From positions 118,802 to 182,801 of the forward strand of contig NZ_LOFH01000010.1 of the NCBI RefSeq assembly GCF_001469215.1: DNA of 64,000 nucleotides, written 5' to 3'. Below, piece after piece: positions 38,310 to 50,649 of the stretch. The notes beneath the pieces are model-generated. The model saw only the letters and a program-made list of their open reading frames with translations, searched no databases and was not told the DNA's origin. Both the position numbers and the translations under genes were made by a program. Within the stretch, counting starts at the first letter, position 1. Each line of letters starts with the position of its first letter. The stretch comes from Pseudoalteromonas sp. H105. Lineage in GTDB: Bacteria > Pseudomonadota > Gammaproteobacteria > Enterobacterales > Alteromonadaceae.

Positions 38310-38903
38310 CTAGTCTTTATAGCCCCAAGGCGAAGCAGGTGGAGTGATTGGTTTGGTTAAATCAAAATCAACACGAAACTCGCGCCCTTGGCGAATTAAA
38401 CGATAGGTAAACTTTTCCGGGTAAATATACATTTGCCACGTATTACCCATAGATTGCGGTATTCCTTGGTTAACAAACAATTCTTTTGAATACTGATCCG
38501 CAGGGAAAGACTGCACACTCTCAAAACCCGCATCAACCGTATGACCGCCATACATAGTAGACACATCATCAGTACCGTCTTTATGACGATGATCGTGCTT
38601 TAAACTCAAGCCACTGCCTGTTTTTGTGATGATCCACGTACGTGATGCATCCTCGCCAACGTGAAACGGTACTTGGAGTTCTCGCTCGTTGCAACGGCGA
38701 ACATGCATAACCAGCTTTTTACCCGCGAACGAGCTCGGGCCTGCAGCATTATCAACCGTAACTTTACCCTCATACGCTTTACCGCAGTGGGCAGCAATAT
38801 TATCAAAAAAACCATCATGGCTTGGAATAGACACCAAAGGCGCAGGGCGCGCAAACACAGCAGTAGATGCCAATAATAAAGTTGCAGCAGTTAATAATTT
38901 CAT
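38310..38903 (-). CDS. Hypothetical secreted protein
   Basis: A 197-residue protein with a cleaved signal peptide (MKLLTAATLLLASTAVFA). The mature part has a pair of cysteines (HCGKAYEG, VRRCNE), a charged LKHDHRHKDGTDDVSTMYGG stretch and a C-terminal beta-rich section (YPEKFTYRLIRQGREFRVDFDL). I do not recognise the family. It converges on the preceding exported protein gene with 3 bases between stops. Confidence 0.65.
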   Translation of the reverse strand: MKLLTAATLLLASTAVFARPAPLVSIPSHDGFFDNIAAHCGKAYEGKVTVDNAAGPSSFAGKKLVMHVRRCNERELQVPFHVGEDASRTWIITKTGSGLSLKHDHRHKDGTDDVSTMYGGHTVDAGFESVQSFPADQYSKELFVNQGIPQSMGNTWQMYIYPEKFTYRLIRQGREFRVDFDLTKPITPPASPWGYKD

Positions 38904-39221
38904 AGCATGTTCCTAAAAATATAAAGCTGCAGCTTAGCGTGTTAATAAAAACAAAGGAAGTAATCGCGGTAAATGGAAGTTAAAACTGACGTACTCATTT
39001 AACTAAGCAGGTATAGCGTTTGACTGAATACTCTATAGCAAAGGAGTTTTTATAATCACCGATTTGCTCTTTATGCTAACCAATAACATCTGCATTTCAT
39101 AAAAGCAGTTACATATACAATGATCTATAAAACTATTTTTTAATAGTAGACCTTCAGAACCTACTAGCTCTTGCTTAACGAAGAGAAATACTCTTCTCAA
39201 TAGAACCTATAATGGTCGTAG
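38904..39221. other. Non-coding AT-rich stretch
   Basis: No gene, terminator or recognisable repeat was found. It begins the AT-rich accessory interval that extends to about 40000. Confidence 0.4.
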
Positions 39222-39412
39222 TGTAATAGAGGTGTAGGCCTCGCTTACGATGCTTCATACAAAGAAACAGTTGATGCTCTACCTGATTGTGGTGATTCAT
39301 CAAAGAAAGTGCAGCCAGCGGCGGTAAAACAGGTCGCGGCTTCAAAAAAGTTTATTTCGATGTTGTTACTGATGGTGGAATAACGAGTTGGTGTGATATA
39401 AAAACTGTTTAA
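39222..39412 (+). pseudogene. Possible frameshifted gene remnant
   Basis: Two overlapping open frames look protein-like but neither has a start. Frame one (39222-39383) begins NRGVGLAYDASYKETVDAL. Frame two (39296-39412) gives KTGRGFKKVYFDVVTDGG and ends in ITSWCDIKTV. A single indel between about 39296 and 39383 would join them into one reading frame. No family is recognised, and chance open frames cannot be excluded. Confidence 0.25.
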
Positions 39413-39454
39413 ATTTTTAGTCCTAGATTTTTAGGACGTATATTCGAGAAACTG

Positions 39455-40000
39455 ATGATGAAAAATAAAATTATTCTAGCCTCAACTTTAATACCTTGTT
39501 TATTAGGCTTGTATTTTTTAAACTCTAAATTACAAATAAGTTCGTTCTTCTTTTCTCTATATGCGTTGTTGGCGTTTTATTATTTACTTAACAAGCGTAC
39601 TGATTCCACCCGCAACCAAGTGCTCTTATTAAAAGAACTTTTGAAATCACACTATTTGATATTAATTCTTGGTTTACTCGCAATCGGATCAAGTCTATTG
39701 ATTTCTCAACCTAAGATGTCAGTTGTTTTTTGTGTAATTAGTTTTATTGCTTTTTCTCGCTTAAGTTGGGCTTTGATAAAAAATAAAGTAGGGCTAAGTT
39801 ACTTACAATTTATATTAGCTGCTCTTAAAAGGAACTTACTTTTAACACTGGTGGTTTTGTTAACATTTTGCGCAATTATTGTAGCGATAATTGATTTGGA
39901 TATATACTCAGCTAGCTTCTATACATCAATATTGCCCGTGCTTTCATTAGTATATACGTTTTTTAATTTTGAATTTAATAAAGCGCTTGAGCCGAACTAA
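39455..40000 (+). CDS. Hypothetical multi-pass membrane protein
   Basis: A 181-residue, strongly hydrophobic protein with about five membrane segments, AT-rich codons (many TTA, TTT, ATA) unlike the adjacent leu genes, and a weak ribosome binding site. The start may be either of two adjacent ATG. Not recognised. The base composition and the gene remnant upstream suggest acquired DNA. Confidence 0.55.
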   Translation: MMKNKIILASTLIPCLLGLYFLNSKLQISSFFFSLYALLAFYYLLNKRTDSTRNQVLLLKELLKSHYLILILGLLAIGSSLLISQPKMSVVFCVISFIAFSRLSWALIKNKVGLSYLQFILAALKRNLLLTLVVLLTFCAIIVAIIDLDIYSASFYTSILPVLSLVYTFFNFEFNKALEPN

Positions 40001-40015
40001 AAAACGTCACCCATA

Positions 40016-40043
40016 CGCAAAAAACGCGGCCTGAGCCGCGTTT
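40016..40043 (-). terminator. Terminator of the leuABCD operon
   Basis: A 9-base stem AAACGCGGC / GCCGCGTTT with loop CTGA, followed leftward by six T. It is 25 bases past the leuD stop and may also stop rightward transcripts from the membrane protein gene. Confidence 0.85.
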
Positions 40044-40067
40044 CATCATTTAATAACTTTTAAACCA

Positions 40068-40667
40068 CTACTGCCAAGGGCGCTCGGCGTTAAGCTTTGC
40101 TTCAAAGGCGTCGATTTGTGGGTTTAGGGTTTCGGTCACGCCGATAAAATCTAAGCCACTTAATAAGCGCTCTTTTACGTCTTTGCGAATATCAAAGCTG
40201 ATTGGCGCAAACTTGTTACTGGTAAGCACCTGATTTTCAAGGTCGATGTCGATATGAATATCGTCGTGCTGTTCACTCAGTACAAACAAATCCTCCAGTG
40301 TTTTTGCAGGTAATGTAATCGCTAGCATTTGGTTATTACCGCAGTTATTAAAGAAAATATCAGCAAAGCTTTCTGCCAAAATCACTTCAAAACCGTATTG
40401 TTTAAGTGCCCACGGTGCATGCTCACGTGATGAGCCACAGCCAAAGTTATCGCGAGTTAATAATATTTGTGCACCTTGGTAACAAGGGCGATTTAAAATA
40501 AACTCAGGATTTGGCTCGCCGTTATCTAAATAACGCCAATCGTAAAACAAGGCTGCATCAAAGCCGTCACGGCTGGTTGATGTTAAGAACTGCTTAGGAA
40601 TAATTTGGTCAGTATCAACGTTGTTTTTATCTAGTGGGGCCATTAAGCCGCTAAAATAAGTGCTCAT
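40068..40667 (-). CDS. leuD: 3-isopropylmalate dehydratase, small subunit
   Basis: A 199-residue subunit of isopropylmalate isomerase, with the signature MAPLDKNNVDTDQIIPKQF and the active-site stretch FGCGSSREHAPWAL. It forms a heterodimer with LeuC. The start shares one base with the leuC stop. Confidence 0.97.
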   Translation of the reverse strand: MSTYFSGLMAPLDKNNVDTDQIIPKQFLTSTSRDGFDAALFYDWRYLDNGEPNPEFILNRPCYQGAQILLTRDNFGCGSSREHAPWALKQYGFEVILAESFADIFFNNCGNNQMLAITLPAKTLEDLFVLSEQHDDIHIDIDLENQVLTSNKFAPISFDIRKDVKERLLSGLDFIGVTETLNPQIDAFEAKLNAERPWQ

Positions 40668-42067
40668 TAAGCTTCTCCTCTAATATCAACAAAACGACCA
40701 TGTATTGCTGCCGCTGCGGCCATTGCAGGGCTAACTAAGTGTGTGCGTCCGCCACGGCCTTGGCGACCTTCAAAATTACGGTTTGAGGTAGATGCACAAC
40801 GCTTGCCTGCACCTAACCGGTCGTCATTCATTGCTAAGCACATTGAACAACCCGGCTCGCGCCATTCAAAACCCGCCGCTTTAAAAATATCGGCTAAGCC
40901 TTCGTCTTCGGCTTGTTTTTTCACCAAGCCTGAGCCTGGTACAATTAACGCTTCAACACCAGCAGCAACGTGCTTACCTTGCACGATATGAGCAGCAGCA
41001 CGTAAATCTTCAATACGGCTGTTAGTACATGAGCCAATGAATACGGTATCAACACTTGCTGATGACAGTTTTTCTCCCGCTTTTAAGTCCATGTATTTAA
41101 GTGCACTACGAATTGCATCGGCTTTAATTAAATCAGGCTCTTTCTCTGGATCAGGAATAAATTCATCTACGCCAATTACTTGCTCAGGGCTCGTGCCCCA
41201 CGTAATTTGCGGCTGAATGCTACTCGCTTCTAGTTCCACTTCTAAATCAAATTGCGCGCCTTCGTCGGTTTTTAATGTTTCCCAATATTTAACAGCTGCA
41301 TCAAAGTCAGCACCTTTTGGTGCAAACGGGCGGCCTTTTAAGTAATCATACGTAATTTGGTCAGAGGCTATTAAACCGGCTTTCGCGCCCATTTCAATAC
41401 TCATGTTACACAGCGTCATACGCGCTTCCATTGATAACGCTTCAATACCTTCACCACAAAACTCTGCGACATAACCTGTACCACCGGCTGTACCAAGTTT
41501 ACCAATCACCGCCATTATTAAATCTTTAGCTGTCACTGTAGGGCGTAAAACGCCATTAATTTGAATTTTTAATGACTTGGCTTTTTTCTGTTGTAGTGTT
41601 TGCGTTGCGAGAACGTGTTCAACCTCAGAGGTGCCAATACCGTGAGCAAGCGCACCAAAAGCACCGTGAGTTGAGGTATGGCTGTCGCCACACACTATGG
41701 TGGTGCCCGGTAAGGTAATACCTTGCTCAGGCCCCATTACATGCACAATACCTTGATTAATTGAGTTTAAATCGTAAAGCGTAATGCCAAATTCTTTACA
41801 GTTTGCATCAAGCGCCATTAATTGGTTCTTTGATACTTCGCTGGCGGCATCAAGCGATCGGCTTTTAGTCGATACATTATGATCCATCGTCGCGATAGTT
41901 TTTTCTGGACAACGTACTTTACGATTTTTTTCACGAAGGCCTGCAAATGCTTGTGGCGAGGTGACTTCGTGCACTAAATGACGGTCAATATAAAGTAAGT
42001 CGGTTTGCTCATTAATACTGGCAACGACATGTGCTTGCCAGATTTTGTCGTATAACGTTTGGGCCAC
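40667..42067 (-). CDS. leuC: 3-isopropylmalate dehydratase, large subunit
   Basis: A 466-residue aconitase-family enzyme carrying the 4Fe-4S cluster; cysteine ligands are in [12 protein letters not shown] and [11 protein letters not shown]. Other signatures are [17 protein letters not shown] and YLKGRPFAP. It interconverts 2- and 3-isopropylmalate in leucine synthesis. It lies 55 bases after leuB. Confidence 0.98.
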   Translation of the reverse strand: MAQTLYDKIWQAHVVASINEQTDLLYIDRHLVHEVTSPQAFAGLREKNRKVRCPEKTIATMDHNVSTKSRSLDAASEVSKNQLMALDANCKEFGITLYDLNSINQGIVHVMGPEQGITLPGTTIVCGDSHTSTHGAFGALAHGIGTSEVEHVLATQTLQQKKAKSLKIQINGVLRPTVTAKDLIMAVIGKLGTAGGTGYVAEFCGEGIEALSMEARMTLCNMSIEMGAKAGLIASDQITYDYLKGRPFAPKGADFDAAVKYWETLKTDEGAQFDLEVELEASSIQPQITWGTSPEQVIGVDEFIPDPEKEPDLIKADAIRSALKYMDLKAGEKLSSASVDTVFIGSCTNSRIEDLRAAAHIVQGKHVAAGVEALIVPGSGLVKKQAEDEGLADIFKAAGFEWREPGCSMCLAMNDDRLGAGKRCASTSNRNFEGRQGRGGRTHLVSPAMAAAAAIHGRFVDIRGEA

Positions 42068-42122
42068 TTGCTGATCCCCTTAATATTAGCGCTTGCTGCA
42101 TGACGGTGCAGCAAACTAAAAC

Positions 42123-44749
<2,627 letters not shown>

Positions 44750-44787
44750 AATCTACCCTTAATTCTCAGCTACCCTTGTTGCGAGAT

Positions 44788-44818
44788 AAAAAAAACCCCG
44801 CATTTTGCGGGGTTTTTA
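44788..44818 (-). terminator. Attenuator terminator upstream of leuA
   Basis: A stem AAAACCCCGCA / TGCGGGGTTTT in the leader, followed leftward by a run of eight T, 39 bases before the leuA start. It lies 22 bases after the leader peptide stop, as needed for leucine-dependent attenuation. Confidence 0.9.
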
Positions 44819-44839
44819 ATGTGTCTGAATGAAAATACA

Positions 44840-44911
44840 CTAATGCCCGCTTACATACGCTAGCAGCAGGAAGTTTAGTTTTAATGTAATTAACTGTGTA
44901 TTTTTCATCAT
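44840..44911 (-). CDS. leuL: leu operon leader peptide
   Basis: A 23-codon reading frame starting MMKNTQLITLKLN and continuing FLLLAYVSGH. Six of its residues are leucine, three of them consecutive (CTG CTG CTA), and the terminator hairpin follows directly. When charged leucyl-tRNA is scarce, ribosome stalling at this run would favour read-through into leuA. The ribosome binding site is weak; translation may begin at either of two adjacent ATG. Confidence 0.85.
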   Translation of the reverse strand: MMKNTQLITLKLNFLLLAYVSGH

Positions 44912-45129
44912 CTTTACTAAATGTGTGTGTTCATTGAGGCTTATTTTTATCACCCATCAGCCAAAGGCGCAAGCATAATATCACCTTGCAACATCATAAA
45001 AACCAATATACAAAGGATAAATAATTCACAAATACATTTAAATTAGATAAATAAATACAAAAATGTGAGACTCAACGTTTTTTAAACCAATGCATTCACT
45101 GTCACTGCTTAGATTAACTCTTCCAACAT

Positions 45130-45747
45130 TTATGTATTATTGTGATCCCTAATGTAATTGCTTGCGCCACGTGTAATATACCGTAATTGCCAAATCACGC
45201 GCTCAACCAACTCATCACGCTGCTGGCCTTCCAAATCAAGTGCTTCAGCTCCGGCATTAAATACCAGCGTAACCATTGCTTCCGCCTGAATATATGCTTG
45301 GGCTGCATCACAGGGCGTTTCATTTTCCAAATAATGCGCGAGCTCTAAGATAAAATGCTTTATTTCACGTGCAACCGCCGCTCTAAATGCTTTTGATGTG
45401 CCAGAGCGTTCTCGCAAAAGCAGCCTAAATTGGTTGCTTGAGTTATCAATAAACTCCATAAATGTCACCACTGAGGTTGTGATTACGCTGCCGCCGCTAG
45501 CAATACGACGGCGCGCTTGGCGCATTAATTGGCGTAATGTTAAGCCAGCCTCATCGACCATGGTTAAACCGAGTTCATTCATGTCTTTAAAATGTCGATA
45601 AAACGAAGTCGGCGCAATCCCAGCTTCGCGAGCAACTTCACGTAAACTTAGGTTTGAAAAGCTATGATCAGCACTCAATTGATTAAACGCCGCCTCAATT
45701 AAGGCCTGTCGTGTTTTTTGTTTTTGTTGCGCGCGAACACCCGACAT
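45130..45747 (-). CDS. fabR: FabR, TetR-family repressor of unsaturated fatty acid synthesis
   Basis: A 205-residue TetR-type regulator. The HTH ([26 protein letters not shown]) and the following [27 protein letters not shown] are characteristic of FabR, which senses the balance of unsaturated acyl chains. It is divergent from a desaturase gene. AGGAG lies upstream of the ATG, next to a 17-base palindrome. Confidence 0.92.
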   Translation of the reverse strand: MSGVRAQQKQKTRQALIEAAFNQLSADHSFSNLSLREVAREAGIAPTSFYRHFKDMNELGLTMVDEAGLTLRQLMRQARRRIASGGSVITTSVVTFMEFIDNSSNQFRLLLRERSGTSKAFRAAVAREIKHFILELAHYLENETPCDAAQAYIQAEAMVTLVFNAGAEALDLEGQQRDELVERVIWQLRYITRGASNYIRDHNNT

Positions 45748-45757
45748 GAACTACTCC

Positions 45758-45774
45758 TGATTTAATTTAAATCA
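45758..45774. promoter_or_regulatory. Perfect palindrome upstream of fabR
   Basis: TGATTTAATTTAAATCA: two 8-base arms with a single central base, immediately upstream of the fabR ribosome binding site. It differs from the FabR-like site near the desaturase, so a second regulator or an RNA element is possible. Confidence 0.45.
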
Positions 45775-45842
45775 AATTATGGTGACTTTTAGCTTAATTC
45801 CCCAGTCTAATACTTGACGGCGAGAGAATGAAATACTATTTT

Positions 45843-45860
45843 AGCTTACAAGTGTACGCT
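45843..45860 (+). promoter_or_regulatory. FabR-like operator before the desaturase
   Basis: AGCTTACAAGTGTACGCT is an 18-base near-palindrome that fits the AGCGTACA-N2-TGTACGCT type of FabR site I recall from E. coli relatives. It ends 13 bases before the desaturase start, so binding would block transcription or translation initiation. Confidence 0.65.
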
Positions 45861-45873
45861 CAGATTTTTAAAG

Positions 45874-47007
45874 ATGAAAAAACCACCGATTATTTGGACC
45901 AACGTCCTCTTTTTTAGCCTTACCTTTTTGGCTGCTGTTACTTTAGTTCCTTGGTATGGTATTACCCATGGCTTTTCAAGCACGCATTGGATAGCTTTTG
46001 TTGCGTGTATGTTTTACGCCGGTATGTCAATTACCGCTGGCTACCACCGCTTGTGGGCACATAAAACATATGACGCACACCCTGCGATTGAAGCTATCTT
46101 TGCGTTAGGCGGTGCTTTTGCATTGCAAAACAGCGCACTGCATTGGAGCAGTGACCACCGTATTCATCATGGTCAAGTCGATGATCCTGTGAAAGACCCT
46201 TATGCAGCAACAAATGGCTTTTGGTATAGCCATATTGGGTGGATGCTCCGAGATTATCAAGGCGATAGTTATGGTGATTACACTAATTGTCGTGACTTAC
46301 AACGCAATAAAGTTGTTATGTGGCAACATCGCCATTATATGAAATTAGTATTAGCAACTAACATTGGTATTCCATTAGCGCTTGGTTTAATGGTCGGCGA
46401 TGTATTTGGTATGCTATTATTAGCAGGATTACTGCGTTTAGTGTTAAGCCAACATTTTACCTTTTTTATTAATTCAGTGGCGCATATTTGGGGCTCTCGC
46501 CCTTACACTGAAAAAAATACCGCCCGTGACAATGGTTTTTTAGCGCTGTTCACTTATGGGGAGGGATACCATAATTATCACCATATATTTGCCAGTGATT
46601 ATCGTAACGGCATTAAATGGTTTCATTATGATCCGACTAAATGGTTAATTCGCTCATTAGCAACATTAGGCTTGGCGCATAAATTGAAACGTACGCCGGT
46701 CGAGCGTATTGAAAAGGCGAAAGCCGAAACACTTATGCACAAAACGCAAATTCGCTTAGCTAAATTGCCACTAGCGCAAGATAAGCTTACATTATTGCAG
46801 CAAGAATATGATTTATTGCTGAAAAAGCTACAACACTTTTGTGCCCTTAAAAAACAGGTACTAGAAGTTAAAAAGAATAACATGCTGCAACAATGCGAAA
46901 AATCAGCTTTAATTACACAATACCATGAATTAGAAGCCGCTTGGGAAAGTCAAAAACAAGCATGGCTAGCACTGAATGCGAGGTTATTAAAAGCCTCTTT
47001 TAGTTAA
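45874..47007 (+). CDS. Membrane acyl-lipid/acyl-CoA desaturase (delta-9 type)
   Basis: A 377-residue di-iron membrane desaturase. The three histidine boxes are HRLWAH (58-63), HRIHH (95-99) and HNYHH (about 231-235). It introduces a double bond into saturated acyl chains and so adjusts membrane fluidity. Residues from about 285 on form a Lys/Gln/Leu-rich extension, predicted coiled coil and not part of the catalytic fold. FabR and its operator are directly upstream; sthA follows 13 bases later. Confidence 0.93.
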   Translation: MKKPPIIWTNVLFFSLTFLAAVTLVPWYGITHGFSSTHWIAFVACMFYAGMSITAGYHRLWAHKTYDAHPAIEAIFALGGAFALQNSALHWSSDHRIHHGQVDDPVKDPYAATNGFWYSHIGWMLRDYQGDSYGDYTNCRDLQRNKVVMWQHRHYMKLVLATNIGIPLALGLMVGDVFGMLLLAGLLRLVLSQHFTFFINSVAHIWGSRPYTEKNTARDNGFLALFTYGEGYHNYHHIFASDYRNGIKWFHYDPTKWLIRSLATLGLAHKLKRTPVERIEKAKAETLMHKTQIRLAKLPLAQDKLTLLQQEYDLLLKKLQHFCALKKQVLEVKKNNMLQQCEKSALITQYHELEAAWESQKQAWLALNARLLKASFS

Positions 47008-47020
47008 TGTAGGAGTGGCT

Positions 47021-48448
47021 GTGGCCAAACAACAAGTAAAGAAAGAACAACCGTCATATCAATATGATGCAATCATTATAGGCACAGGCCCTGGCGGTGA
47101 AGGTACCGCCATGAACCTGTCTAAAAGCAACAAAAAAGTGGCGGTTATTGAACGCCAAGAAGGCGTTGGTGGAGGCTGTGTTCATTGGGGCACCATTCCA
47201 TCAAAAGCCCTACGCCACTCTGTTAGCCGCTATATTGAATATAAAGCAAACCCACTTTTTAGCATGGGTGAGCGCCCTACTCGCTTAACGTTTCCCGATA
47301 TTTTACGACACGCAAGCTCGGTGATCTCAAAACAGTCTAACTTGCGCAGTAGCTTTTACGATCGTAACCGCATTCATTTATTCCAAGGTGATGCGAGCTT
47401 TATTGATAAAAACACCGTTGAAATTACTCGTCTTGATGGCTCAACTGAGCGATTAACGGCACAGACCATTGTTATTGCAACAGGTTCGCGTCCTTACCGC
47501 CCACCTGAAGTAGATTTTACTCACTCGCGTATTTACGACAGTGACACAATTTTAGGTCTGGAGCATGACCCTCATCGCGTCTTAATTTATGGTGCTGGTG
47601 TTATTGGCTGTGAGTATGCGTCTATTTTTAAAGGCCTAGGCGCAAAGGTAGATTTAGTAAATACCCGTGACCGACTGCTTGCATTTATGGATGCTGAGAT
47701 CTCTGACGCATTGAGCTACCACTTCTGGAACAGTGGCATTGTTATTCGCCATAACGAAGAGTTTGACCGCATTGAAACCCGCGAAGACTGCGTAATAATG
47801 CATTTAAAATCAGGTAAACGTGTCAAAGCTGATTGCATTTTATTTGCTAATGGTCGTACTGGTAATACTAATGGCTTGAACCTTGAAGCGGTGGGCCTAA
47901 AAGCCGACGGCCGTGGTCAGCTAAAGGTAAACGAAACATACCAAACTGAGGTTGAGAACATTTATGCAGTGGGTGATGTCATTGGTTACCCAAGCCTTGC
48001 CAGTGCAGCGTTTGACCAAGGCCGTATCGCCGCCGATGCGATTGCGTGCGGCAACTGTGATGAAAAGCTGATCATTGATATCCCGGCAGGTATTTATACC
48101 ATTCCTGAGATGAGCTCTGTGGGTAAAACAGAGCAAGAACTAACTGCTGCAAAAATACCTTATGAAGTTGGCCGTGCGCAGTTTAAACACTTGGCGCGTG
48201 CGCAAATTGCTGGTACGGAAGTTGGTAGTTTAAAAATACTGTTTCACACTGAAACCAAAGAAGTACTTGGTGTACATTGCTTTGGTGAACGTGCCTCAGA
48301 AATTGTTCACATTGGCCAAGCCATTATGGAACAAAAGAACGGCGGTAATAATATCGATTATTTTGTTAATACCACGTTTAACTACCCAACGATGGCTGAA
48401 GCCTACCGTGTTGCAGCATTAAATGGCTTAAACCGTTTATTTACGTAA
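47021..48448 (+). CDS. sthA: Soluble pyridine nucleotide transhydrogenase
   Basis: A 475-residue flavoprotein that moves reducing equivalents between NADPH and NAD+. It has the FAD motif [31 protein letters not shown] in place of the redox disulphide of lipoamide dehydrogenases, and a second dinucleotide fold ([15 protein letters not shown]). The GTG at 47021 was chosen for its AGGAG 5 bases upstream; a GTG at 47015 is possible. In E. coli sthA is divergent from fabR; here a desaturase lies between. Confidence 0.95.
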   Translation: MAKQQVKKEQPSYQYDAIIIGTGPGGEGTAMNLSKSNKKVAVIERQEGVGGGCVHWGTIPSKALRHSVSRYIEYKANPLFSMGERPTRLTFPDILRHASSVISKQSNLRSSFYDRNRIHLFQGDASFIDKNTVEITRLDGSTERLTAQTIVIATGSRPYRPPEVDFTHSRIYDSDTILGLEHDPHRVLIYGAGVIGCEYASIFKGLGAKVDLVNTRDRLLAFMDAEISDALSYHFWNSGIVIRHNEEFDRIETREDCVIMHLKSGKRVKADCILFANGRTGNTNGLNLEAVGLKADGRGQLKVNETYQTEVENIYAVGDVIGYPSLASAAFDQGRIAADAIACGNCDEKLIIDIPAGIYTIPEMSSVGKTEQELTAAKIPYEVGRAQFKHLARAQIAGTEVGSLKILFHTETKEVLGVHCFGERASEIVHIGQAIMEQKNGGNNIDYFVNTTFNYPTMAEAYRVAALNGLNRLFT

Positions 48449-48472
48449 GTCTATGTACCACTTGTAAATAGC

Positions 48473-48505
48473 AAAAAGCCCGCTTAGGTACTAAGCGGGC
48501 TTTTT
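48473..48505. terminator. Bidirectional terminator between sthA and hemE
   Basis: A perfect 15-base stem, AAAAAGCCCGCTTAG and its complement, around GTA, between two convergent genes. Confidence 0.93.
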
Positions 48506-48530
48506 AATAACAAGTCTAAATAGCTATTTG

Positions 48531-49595
48531 TTATTTATGATATTGCGCACTTAACTCATGTACCGCATTGATGAATACACCTGCATTTTCAGGATCGACA
48601 TCTGGTGTGATACCGTGGCCTAAGTTAAATACATGGCCGTTACCTGTGCCAAAGTCTTCTAAAATTGTGCCGACTTCTTGGCGAATACGATCATGTGTGC
48701 CGTGCAGCATTGACGGATCCATATTGCCTTGCAGCGCAACTTTATCACCAACACGACGTTTTGCATCACTAATGTTTATCGTCCAATCAAGCCCTACAGC
48801 ATCACAACCAGTTGCAGCGATTGCTTCAATCCATTGACCACCATTTTTAGTAAACAGTGTTACAGGTACCTTACGGCCGTCGTATTCACGAATCAAGCCA
48901 TCAACAATCTTATGCATATATTGCAATGAGAATTCGTTGTAATCACGTGGGCTTAATACACCACCCCATGAGTCGAATACCATAAGTGATTGCGCACCGG
49001 CTTTGACTTGAGCGTTTAAGTAATCAATCACTGAATCGGCTAATTTATCGAGGAGTAAGTGCAGTGTTTGAGGCTCAGCAAATGCCATTTTCTTTATTTT
49101 ACCGAATACTTTACTGCTTGAACCTTCTACCATGTAAGTGGCCAATGTCCATGGTGAACCAGAAAAACCGATCAGCGGTACTTCACCTTTTAATTCACGG
49201 CGAATAGTACTGACTGCATTCATTACATAACCAAGTTCATCAGTAGGATCTAACTTTGGAATCTTTTTAACATCAGCCAAAGATGAAATTGGGCGTTCAA
49301 ATTTAGGACCTTCACCTGTTTCAAAGTACAAGCCTAATCCCATAGCATCAGGAATCGTTAAAATGTCACTAAATAAGATAGCGGCATCTAAAGGGTAACG
49401 ACGTAATGGCTGTAAAGTCACTTCACACGCAAGCTCAGCATTGCGGCACAGGCTCATAAAATCGCCCGCTTGTGCACGTGTAGCGCGGTATTCTGGTAAA
49501 TAACGCCCTGCTTGACGCATCATCCATACCGGAGTTACATCAACAGGTTGTTTTTGTAGTGCACGTAAATAACGGTCGTTTTTTAATTCGCTCAT
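48531..49595 (-). CDS. hemE: Uroporphyrinogen decarboxylase
   Basis: A 354-residue enzyme of haem synthesis that converts uroporphyrinogen III to coproporphyrinogen III. Motifs include [14 protein letters not shown] and [13 protein letters not shown] with the catalytic Asp. The start at 49595 (MSELKNDRY) gives the usual family length; an upstream in-frame ATG adds 19 unlikely residues. A weak FNR-like sequence (TAGAT-TTAG-ATCAA) lies at 49689-49702 in the upstream region. Confidence 0.97.
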   Translation of the reverse strand: MSELKNDRYLRALQKQPVDVTPVWMMRQAGRYLPEYRATRAQAGDFMSLCRNAELACEVTLQPLRRYPLDAAILFSDILTIPDAMGLGLYFETGEGPKFERPISSLADVKKIPKLDPTDELGYVMNAVSTIRRELKGEVPLIGFSGSPWTLATYMVEGSSSKVFGKIKKMAFAEPQTLHLLLDKLADSVIDYLNAQVKAGAQSLMVFDSWGGVLSPRDYNEFSLQYMHKIVDGLIREYDGRKVPVTLFTKNGGQWIEAIAATGCDAVGLDWTINISDAKRRVGDKVALQGNMDPSMLHGTHDRIRQEVGTILEDFGTGNGHVFNLGHGITPDVDPENAGVFINAVHELSAQYHK

Positions 49596-49769
49596 AGCGT
49601 AAAGGATCCTAAAACTTGTAGATATTGCGCAGATTGTATCACCATATCGCACAGCGCTCTATCGCAATAACTGTAAAACACACCAGTATAGATTTAGATC
49701 AAAGGTTTTAAGTAACACAGAAAAAACGCCTGAAAAAAATGTAACATTTAAGTTTTTTAATTAATAAAT

Positions 49770-49798
49770 TTGCAACATACAAAAAACCTTGGTATAAC
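49770..49798 (+). promoter_or_regulatory. Strong sigma-70 promoter
   Basis: TTGCAA (49770-49775) and TATAAC (49793-49798) are separated by exactly 17 bases. Transcription should begin near 49805. Confidence 0.7.
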
Positions 49799-49804
49799 TT
49801 ATCC

Positions 49805-49931
49805 CGCGTTAACAAAAACAATAATAATTGTATGACAACAATAATAATAAAAATCTTCTCAAAACAAAAAGAAAGCTTGTTTTAACAAGTCATGGAAAAA
49901 GAAATTAAACCACCATTTATGGTGGTTTTTT
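49805..49931 (+). ncRNA. Candidate small RNA or leader transcript upstream of rsd
   Basis: Between the promoter at 49770 and a good terminator lies about 125 bases with no long gene. It contains a hairpin CTTGTT/AACAAG (49876-49889) and a 17-codon frame MTTIIIKIFSKQKESLF (49832-49885, three consecutive ATA codons) whose stop lies inside that hairpin; the frame has no good ribosome binding site. It could be a free small RNA or an attenuating leader for rsd. No known RNA family is recognised. Confidence 0.5.
49907..49931 (+). terminator. Terminator of the candidate small RNA
   Basis: A perfect 10-base stem AAACCACCAT / ATGGTGGTTT with loop TT, followed by a run of T on the plus strand, about 160 bases before rsd. 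Confidence 0.8.
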
Positions 49932-50092
49932 CTTGCCTAAAATTTACAGAACACCCTTTTATTTAACTATGAAAAATAACTTAACATCAACAACTTAAGA
50001 TTTTGTTACGGAATAAAGAAAAAAATGTGTTGATCTTTTCTCCATATTTCATTGTTATATAAACAAAACCAACCCGGCTTAGGAGAATAATC

Positions 50093-50563
50093 ATGCTGAC
50101 GCGTTTGGAAAAAGCTCAACAAAAATGGGGCGGTAGCCACACAATAATCGATAAATGGCTAACAGAGCGCCAGGAGCTTCTCGTACTTTATTGTAAAATT
50201 GCTGGCTTTTCACCGTATGATAAAAAAGATCACGCTTTACCTGAACAGCTGCAAATTCAAACTTTTTGCCAAATTTTAATGGATTACTTGTCTGCTGGGC
50301 ACTTTGAGGTTTATGACGATATTGCTAAAGCTTGTGAGCAAAAGGGCCCTAAAAGCCAACAACTTGCTAGTGAGTTATACCCGCGAATATCTGAAACTAC
50401 AGATATAGCATTAGACTTTAATGATAAGTACGCCGAAGTCGCGAAAGACGATTTATTAGATGATTTTGATAATAACTTATCAAAATTGGGGGAAGCGTTA
50501 GAGCTTCGCTTTGAATTAGAAGATGAACTCATCGATAACTTATACTCAAATCATGCTGAGTAG
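50093..50563 (+). CDS. rsd: Rsd/AlgQ-family anti-sigma-70 factor
   Basis: A 156-residue helical protein that binds free sigma-70. The N-terminal WLTERQELLVLYCKIAGF is the typical Rsd/AlgQ segment; the C-terminus is very acidic. AGGAG is upstream of the ATG, and a separate promoter (TTGATC at 50030) may serve it downstream of the small RNA terminator. Confidence 0.92.
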   Translation: MLTRLEKAQQKWGGSHTIIDKWLTERQELLVLYCKIAGFSPYDKKDHALPEQLQIQTFCQILMDYLSAGHFEVYDDIAKACEQKGPKSQQLASELYPRISETTDIALDFNDKYAEVAKDDLLDDFDNNLSKLGEALELRFELEDELIDNLYSNHAE

Positions 50564-50577
50564 AAAGTGACTCATAC

Positions 50578-50603
50578 AAAAAGGGGCCTATTGGCCCCTT
50601 TTT
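50578..50603. terminator. Bidirectional terminator between rsd and fkpA
   Basis: An 11-base stem AAAAAGGGGCC / GGCCCCTTTTT around TATT, between convergent genes, with A/T runs on both flanks. Confidence 0.92.
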
Positions 50604-50649
50604 GTTTTGCCTGTTAACTGTAAATCATCAACTGGCTGTGCGATGCTCA

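Noticed and set aside
39222..39412. Insertion sequence or phage remnant
   Set aside because: No transposase motifs, terminal inverted repeats or target duplications are visible, so only a generic gene remnant is proposed.
49689..49702. FNR box upstream of hemE
   Set aside because: TAGAT-TTAG-ATCAA matches 9 of 10, but there is no placed promoter to support it, so it was only mentioned in the hemE entry.
49895..49972. Second small frame MEKEIKPPFMVVFSCL across the terminator
   Set aside because: It reads through the terminator stem, has no ribosome binding site, and the protein-like look comes from the palindrome.
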